Source of the DNA: JACDBZ01 sp036262075
GTDB taxonomy: Bacteria; Chloroflexota; Limnocylindria; QHBO01
NCBI GenBank assembly: GCA_036262075.1
Contig: DATAJO010000034.1
Coordinates: 221,996-285,995, forward strand
DNA: 64,000 bases
Direction: 5' to 3'
A program made the position numbers and the translations under genes. Shown one piece after another: positions 59,537 to 64,000 of this stretch; the first letter of the stretch is position 1, and every line of letters begins with the position of its first letter. Under the pieces are notes generated by a model. That model ran no database searches. It was given only the letters and a program-made list of their open reading frames with translations, and was not told the DNA's origin.

Positions 59537-60087
59537 GACTCCTCGGGCGGCGGCCCGCTGCCGCCGTACGGCGGCAGGTCGACGTCGAGCGAGTTCACGA
59601 AGTCGCGGAAGATCTCGAGCCGCTCCTCGTCCTCCTCGCTCGCCTCCTCCGAGCCGTCCGGCTCGACGCCCGCCTCGTCGAGGACGCGCTCGTCGACGTA
59701 GATCGGCGAGCCGGTGCGCACCGCCACGGCGATCGCGTCGGAGGTGCGGGAGTCGACGTCGGTCTCGTCCCCGGCCGCGGTCTCCAGGTACACCCGGGCG
59801 TGGAAGGTGCCCTCGGTGACGTGGGTCACGACCACGCGGCTCACGCTCGCGCCGAGGCCCGAGACGGCGGCCACGAGGAGATCGTGCGTCAGCGGCCGCT
59901 CGGCCGAGAGCCCCTGGAGGCGCATCGCGATCGCGTTCGCCTCTGACTGGCCGATCCAGATCGGCAGGTAGCGGTCGCGCTCGGACTCCTTGAGGATCAC
60001 GACGTGCTGGCTCGAGAGCATGTGCACGCGCACGCTCTCGACCACCATCTCGACGAGCCGCACGCGGCCGAATGGCTGGTCCGCCAT
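59533..60087 (-). CDS. Bifunctional nuclease (BFN) domain protein
   Basis: This 184-residue protein has the BFN/DUF151 pattern: VRVHMLSSQHVVILKESERDRYLPIWIG, SEANAIAMRLQG, PLTHDLL, and TSDAIAVAVRTGSPIYVDE. Members show DNase/RNase activity in a few plants and bacteria and are widespread in Chloroflexota, but the physiological role is unclear. The last ~40 residues are acidic and Pro/Gly-rich. It overlaps the convergent GT2 gene by the CTAG stop and lies 19 nt downstream of the PP2C-like gene end on the same strand. Confidence 0.87.
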   Translation of the reverse strand: MADQPFGRVRLVEMVVESVRVHMLSSQHVVILKESERDRYLPIWIGQSEANAIAMRLQGLSAERPLTHDLLVAAVSGLGASVSRVVVTHVTEGTFHARVYLETAAGDETDVDSRTSDAIAVAVRTGSPIYVDERVLDEAGVEPDGSEEASEEDEERLEIFRDFVNSLDVDLPPYGGSGPPPEES

Positions 60088-60106
60088 GGACCGATTCTAC
60101 CGACTG

Positions 60107-62332
60107 CTACTCGAGGACGAGCCGGACGACTCCCTGGCCCGTCAGCACGTAGGCCACCGGCGGGCCGTCGGCCACCGAGGACACGCTCAGGCCCCGCACG
60201 TCGTCGAGCAGCCCGGCGTTCGGGCCCTCGGTCGGCGCCAGCCACTGCCGCACGAACGCGCCGTCGGCGCGCTGGAAGGCGATGATCCGGGCGTGGGCCG
60301 CGTCGTACACGTACAGGAACTCGCGATCGCCGACCGTGGCGCCGTCGAGCAGCCGGTAGTCGAGGCCCGGCCGGACCGCCTCGTCCGGCGGCGGGTCGAG
60401 CGAGTAGTCGGCCTGGTCGCGGGGTGAGCCGAAGTCGACGCGCGTGACCGTGTCGGCGTGGAGCAGCCAGGCGTTGACATCGACCCGCAGGTCGCGGGCC
60501 TCGGCCGGATCGAGGTCCGGCGCGTCGGTGAGGTACTCCTCCGGCGGGTCGGGGTACGTGACCGGGATGATCGCCGGCGGGCTCCAGCGGTCGATCGTGC
60601 CGTCCTCAGGCCGCACGACGTAGAACGTGAAGATCTCGAGCGGTGGCCGGTGCTGGAGCGCCGCGGTGAGCGCGGTGCGCGGGTCGAGCGCCTCCACGCC
60701 GTTCATCGGCATCCGCCGCGGAATGCGCTCGGTGAGGTCGATCCGCCACGCCACGCGCTGGCGGTCGATGACGACGACGTCGGTCGCGGCCGTGGCGATG
60801 AGCCACGGGTCGCCCGGCACGTCGCCCGACTCGAGGGCCTGGCCGGCGCGCATGATGATCTCGGCCGTCCCGGCGGCGGGGTCGAATCGGATGACGCGCC
60901 CGCGCCCCGTCTCGAGCAGCCACAGCGAGCCGTCCGAGGCGGCGACCATGTCGGCGGGGTCGGTGTCGTCGAACTGCGCGTCGAGGTCGAGCGCGAGCTG
61001 CGCGCGGTCGATGCGCGAGACGCGGTACAGCGCGTCGAGCCGGTCGTCGATGCGGCGGCTGAACCGGGCGAGCGCCGTGGCCGGCACCCCGTTGTCGATG
61101 GCGCGCTCGACCGCCACGTGCGCATCGGCGAGGAGCTCGGTGGCGAGGTCCGGGTCGCGGTCGACGAGGTCGGCGCCGTCGACCCGCTCCTCGACCGTCC
61201 GGAGCAGGTCGGCCGCCTCGGTGATCGCCGCACGGGCCGCGGCCGCGCGCGGGATGGCGTCGGTCGGCCGGGGGGATGGCAGCGACGCCACGCTCGTGCC
61301 GATCGCCAGGATGCCGGCCACGCCGGCCATCCCCACCAGCCCGAGGCGGCGACGGCGCCCCTCCTCACGCTCGGCGGTGCGCGGGATCGTCTTCGGGTAC
61401 TCGGCCCGCCGGCGCGGGACGAAGGCGAGCAGCCAGGAGAACAGGGTGAGGAGCGCGTGCCCCACCCGGTCCTTGAGGTGCTCGGCCGCGTCGCCGGCGC
61501 GATGCAGCCAGCGGCCGATCGCATCGGCCAGCGGGACCGGGCTCTGGTCGGGCAGGCCCGCGAACGGCTCGGCGGGGCGAACCGGCTCGAGGTGGTGGGT
61601 GGTGGCCGTGATCGGCAGCTCGGTGACCTCGATCGCCAGCAGCCCATCGGATCCGGAGCCGCCCCGGATGGCGAACACGTGCTGGAGGTGCTCGACCGCC
61701 TGCGACGGCCGCATGCCGGCCAGGGCACGCTTCAGCTCGTCGACGCCGACGCTGTGCGCCAGGTGGCGGCTGACGAGGCCGATGCGGTCGCCGGCGGCCA
61801 GGCCGCCGCGCCAGGTGAACGGCTCGATCTCGAGCGCCTCGCCCAGCGTCCCCGCCACGCGGCGCTGGCGGACGCGGGGATCCTCCTCGCGCACCGGGGG
61901 CGGTGGCGGGACCTCGTACATCCGGCCGTCGCGGACGATGACCGCCGCGGCGGGCCCGAGCTTGGCGACGTGCGCCTCCCGGCCGCGAACGACGACGGCC
62001 ACGATGCTCACGCCGCTGCGCCGCGGGATGGCGAGCTTGCGGCGCTGGTGGTAGAGCCGCCGGTTGGCCGATGCGATCGCCTTCGACAGCGCCTGGAGCA
62101 CGCCGGCCGACAGGTCGTAGTAGTAGTCGCGGACGATCGCCTCGAGCGCCTCGTTGGCGGCGCGCTGGAGCTGCGGGCTGCCGCCCGTGAGCTGGGCGAG
62201 CAGGAAGAGGCTGCCCTTCGTGCGCGCCTGCGCGCCGATCGCCGGCTCCTCGAACCGGACGAGGTCGAACGCGTCCGCCGGTCGCTCCTCGGCCACCGGC
62301 AGACCGATCCTGGTTGCGAGTCGGTTGCTCAT
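60107..62332 (-). CDS. PP2C-like (probably pseudophosphatase) protein with membrane helix and propeller-like C-terminal half
   Basis: This 741-residue protein has three parts. Residues ~1-245 resemble a PPM/PP2C phosphatase fold (ALSKAIASANRRLYHQRR, SGVSIVAVVVRGREAHVAKLG), but the metal-binding Asp-Gly motifs (for example GDSR) are replaced by KLGPAAAVIV, so catalysis is doubtful. A short hydrophobic segment (LGLVGMAGVAGILAIGTSVA, about residue 330) could span the membrane. The rest (~400-740) holds repeated strands such as DGSLWLLETGRGRVIRFDP and EFLYVYDAAHARIIAFQRADG, suggesting a beta-propeller. The ATG at 62332 gives the conserved start; TATACT upstream at 62372-62377 may be its -10. It follows dciA by 53 nt. 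Confidence 0.62.
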   Translation of the reverse strand: MSNRLATRIGLPVAEERPADAFDLVRFEEPAIGAQARTKGSLFLLAQLTGGSPQLQRAANEALEAIVRDYYYDLSAGVLQALSKAIASANRRLYHQRRKLAIPRRSGVSIVAVVVRGREAHVAKLGPAAAVIVRDGRMYEVPPPPPVREEDPRVRQRRVAGTLGEALEIEPFTWRGGLAAGDRIGLVSRHLAHSVGVDELKRALAGMRPSQAVEHLQHVFAIRGGSGSDGLLAIEVTELPITATTHHLEPVRPAEPFAGLPDQSPVPLADAIGRWLHRAGDAAEHLKDRVGHALLTLFSWLLAFVPRRRAEYPKTIPRTAEREEGRRRRLGLVGMAGVAGILAIGTSVASLPSPRPTDAIPRAAAARAAITEAADLLRTVEERVDGADLVDRDPDLATELLADAHVAVERAIDNGVPATALARFSRRIDDRLDALYRVSRIDRAQLALDLDAQFDDTDPADMVAASDGSLWLLETGRGRVIRFDPAAGTAEIIMRAGQALESGDVPGDPWLIATAATDVVVIDRQRVAWRIDLTERIPRRMPMNGVEALDPRTALTAALQHRPPLEIFTFYVVRPEDGTIDRWSPPAIIPVTYPDPPEEYLTDAPDLDPAEARDLRVDVNAWLLHADTVTRVDFGSPRDQADYSLDPPPDEAVRPGLDYRLLDGATVGDREFLYVYDAAHARIIAFQRADGAFVRQWLAPTEGPNAGLLDDVRGLSVSSVADGPPVAYVLTGQGVVRLVLE

Positions 62333-62371
62333 TGGATCGCGCAGGTGCTCGGGCTGGTGACTCTGCGCGCC

Positions 62372-62377
62372 AGTATA
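62372..62377 (-). promoter_or_regulatory. Possible -10 for the PP2C-like gene
   Basis: TATACT on the minus strand about 40 nt upstream of the ATG, just after the dciA stop. No convincing -35 is visible, so read-through from the recF-dciA unit remains possible. Confidence 0.35.
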
Positions 62378-62385
62378 CGGAGGGC

Positions 62386-62724
62386 TCAGGGGCCTCCACG
62401 ACCAACCGATACGGCCAGTCCGATGAGGCCGATGGTCGCCCCCGGCCGGCCCTTCATGCGCTCGTTCACGGCCCACACCAGGGCCTCGGCGCGGAGCTTG
62501 ATCTCCTGGGCCAGGATCGGGTCCGAGGCCTCGACGTGCGCCGTGCCGCCCGTGACGCGCACGACGCGGCTCGTCAGCGGCGGCCGCTCGAGGCGGGCCT
62601 CCTCGGTCACCTCGGCCCATGCGACGCGCACCTGGGCGATGGCCAGCTGCTCGGCCGCGCCGGGGCCCATGCACTCCCTCAGCACGCGCTGGAGGGCCGC
62701 GCCGGCCTCTTCCCGGGTCGTCAT
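62386..62724 (-). CDS. dciA: DciA-like (DUF721) protein
   Basis: This 112-residue protein has the DUF721 pattern: WAEVTEEARLERPPLTSRVVRVTGGTAHVEASDPILAQEI-type sequence with an N-terminal helix. DciA is the helicase loader in many bacteria without DnaC, and its gene commonly follows recF. The ATG overlaps the recF stop by 4 nt. Its position next to dnaN-recF supports this assignment. Confidence 0.85.
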   Translation of the reverse strand: MTTREEAGAALQRVLRECMGPGAAEQLAIAQVRVAWAEVTEEARLERPPLTSRVVRVTGGTAHVEASDPILAQEIKLRAEALVWAVNERMKGRPGATIGLIGLAVSVGRGGP

Positions 62725-63944
62725 CGCGCGCCGGCTCCGTCGCGCACGAGCTGGCCGTCCTCGATGCGCCACGCGTCGGCGGCCCGGTCGCCGACCCAGG
62801 CCAGGGCCGCCGGATCGGCGGTGGTGACGATGACCTGGCCGCGGTCGCCGAGGAGGGTGGCGAGCCGCTCGGACCGGCCGGGGTCGAGCTCGCTGAACAC
62901 GTCGTCGAGGAGGACGACCGGGCGCGGTCCATCGGCTCCCAGCAGGTCGGTCTCCGCCAGCTTGAGGGCGAGGATGATCGTGCGCTGCTGCCCGCGGCTG
63001 GCGTGCGCGGCGACGTCCCGGCCGCCGAGCTCGGCGCGCAGGTCGTCGCGCTGCGGCCCGACGAGGCTGACCCCGTTCCACGCCTCCTTCTGGCGGACGT
63101 CGGCGATCCGCTGCCGGTAGGCCGCGGCCAGCTCCTCGTCGGTCGGGATGCCGTCCGCGGGCGCCCGCCGCTCGGGCCAGGCCTCCTTCAGCCCGTCGAC
63201 GTAGTGGAGGGTCACGCTCGCGCCACGCTCCTCGGGCACGGCGACGGCGTCAGGGAGCGGGCCGATGCGCCCGGCGAGCTCGCCGAGGACCTCGAGCCGT
63301 GCCCGCATGACGCGGGCGCCCACCTGGGCCAGCTGCTCGTCCCAGAAGCCGAGGGCGTCGAGCGGCGCCTCCTCGTTGCGGATGGCGCGCAGCAGGGCGT
63401 TGCGCTGGGCCAGGACGCGGGCCGCATCGGCGAGGTCGCGCGCCGCGCGGCGATCGCGCTGGGCGACGATCGTGTCGAGGAAGCGGCGCCGATCGCTCGG
63501 CGAGCCGACGAGGAGGAGCATCTCCTCGGGTCGGAACAGGACGGCTCGGGCGACGTCGGCCAGCGACGAGGAGCGCCGCGGCACGCCGTTGACGGTGAGG
63601 CGCTTCCGCAGCCCGGCCGGCGGCCGCTCCCCCGGCAGGACGAGCTCGACGGTCGACCCGCCGGCCTCCGTCCCACCGCCGAGCTCGACCCGGACGCGGG
63701 CGAACGGCGCGCCGTGGCGCACGAGGTCGGCGTCGACCGCCGCGCGGTGCGATCGGCCGGTGAGCGTGACGTGGATCGCCTCGAGCAGGTTCGTCTTGCC
63801 CGTTCCGTTGGGCGCGGCGATGACGGTGAGGCCCGGCGACGGCTCGAGAATCGCCGCCGCGTAGCTCCGGAAGTCCGCCAGCGTGACGTGCGTCACGGGC
63901 GTCGCGGAGCCGGGGCGAGGCTGGGGCGCTGCCGGCAGCGCCAT
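62721..63944 (-). CDS. recF: DNA replication and repair protein RecF
   Basis: This 407-residue SMC-like ATPase helps load RecA at gaps. Walker A is APNGTGKTNLLEAI near residues 45-58, HVTLADFRSYAAA is the family start, SRGQQRTIILALKLAE the signature, and PVVLLDDVFSELDPGR the Walker B. A ~20-residue Pro-rich N-terminal extension precedes the domain. It follows the dnaN tail by 20 nt and is coupled to dciA downstream. Confidence 0.95.
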   Translation of the reverse strand: MALPAAPQPRPGSATPVTHVTLADFRSYAAAILEPSPGLTVIAAPNGTGKTNLLEAIHVTLTGRSHRAAVDADLVRHGAPFARVRVELGGGTEAGGSTVELVLPGERPPAGLRKRLTVNGVPRRSSSLADVARAVLFRPEEMLLLVGSPSDRRRFLDTIVAQRDRRAARDLADAARVLAQRNALLRAIRNEEAPLDALGFWDEQLAQVGARVMRARLEVLGELAGRIGPLPDAVAVPEERGASVTLHYVDGLKEAWPERRAPADGIPTDEELAAAYRQRIADVRQKEAWNGVSLVGPQRDDLRAELGGRDVAAHASRGQQRTIILALKLAETDLLGADGPRPVVLLDDVFSELDPGRSERLATLLGDRGQVIVTTADPAALAWVGDRAADAWRIEDGQLVRDGAGAR

Positions 63945-63964
63945 CGGCGTATCTCCCGGGCGCG

Positions 63965-64000
63965 TCAGCTGGCCGTGCGCACCGGCATGATGACGTGGAC
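63965..64000 (-). CDS. dnaN: DNA polymerase III beta clamp DnaN, C-terminal end (partial)
   Basis: Only the last 11 codons and the stop are inside the window: VHVIMPVRTAS. The MPVR ending is typical of the sliding clamp (usually MPMR or MPVR). Position directly upstream of recF in the same orientation matches the common dnaA-dnaN-recF order. The clamp tethers the replicase to DNA. Identification rests on these few residues and on context. Confidence 0.75.
   Translation of the reverse strand, partial: VHVIMPVRTAS

Noticed and set aside
1..64000. tRNA, rRNA, insertion sequence or prophage genes
   Set aside because: Reading all gaps on both strands gave no tRNA-like T-loop/acceptor pair, no rRNA, and no transposase, integrase or phage structural protein.

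Overview
The window is a very GC-rich (about 70%), gene-dense bacterial chromosome segment. Gene content fits a free-living Chloroflexota (possibly a Limnocylindria-like lineage), with some actinobacterial-looking traits. The clues are a Ycf45/SpoIIIAA-type R3H ATPase, PdxST vitamin B6 synthesis, a DarA c-di-AMP receptor beside tmk, a phosphatidylinositol-lipid cluster, and a 13-gene complex I locus with unusual fusions. The phylum is an inference from gene content; there is no rRNA here. The right edge is the tail of dnaN followed by recF and dciA, so the origin of replication probably lies just beyond the window.

Layout. 1-4.5 kb: end of a ZIP metal transporter with a Zur-like Fur regulator, then galE, deoC, a CCA-adding enzyme and an HNH nuclease. 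4.6-8.9 kb: a complete PTS on the minus strand (HPr, EI, and ascorbate-family IIA, IIB, IIC). 9-16 kb: pdxS-pdxT, an acetyltransferase-like protein, an R3H ATPase, a 30-aa membrane peptide, tmk, darA and a hypothetical protein, mostly joined by 4-nt overlaps. 16.05-16.83 kb: a non-coding repeat tract. 16.8-33.4 kb: the nuo locus in the order A-B-C-D-H-(I+E)-F-(G+GltD), then a two-gene minus-strand cassette bracketed by two copies of a ~180-nt palindromic element, then J-K-L-M-N. 33.4-38.7 kb: trehalose synthesis genes otsA and otsB with an MFS transporter, a metallo-beta-lactamase-fold protein and a sortase-like protein. 38.7-42.2 kb: an MFS exporter, ABC-like proteins and an ArsR regulator with a visible operator. 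42.2-48.1 kb: CDP-alcohol phosphatidyltransferase, inositol-phosphate synthase, two acyltransferases, a PHP phosphoesterase and a GT4 glycosyltransferase, resembling the actinobacterial PI-mannoside cluster. 48.1-52.5 kb: two tandem GNAT proteins and an ABC exporter behind an attenuator-like leader. 52.6-60.1 kb: envelope-stress-like proteins, a 1529-aa double GT-C glycosyltransferase, a polyprenyl-phosphate-sugar synthase and a bifunctional nuclease. 60.1-64 kb: a PP2C-like/propeller protein, dciA, recF and dnaN.

The strongest candidate for something undescribed is the electron-input end of complex I (20.8-25.4 kb). NuoI and NuoE are fused, and each half has lost iron-sulfur ligands. NuoF has lost FMN/NADH-pocket residues and one cysteine of its N3 cluster. 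The NuoG-like subunit lacks the molybdopterin-type domain and instead carries a GltD/NfnB-type FAD-NAD(P)H oxidoreductase plus several ferredoxin clusters. This suggests that electron entry has moved from NuoEF to the GltD-like domain. Other points of interest are the palindromic elements, probable CTG start codons, convergent genes sharing a CTAG stop, a leader peptide/terminator ahead of the ABC exporter, and a His/Asp-rich loop in NuoL.
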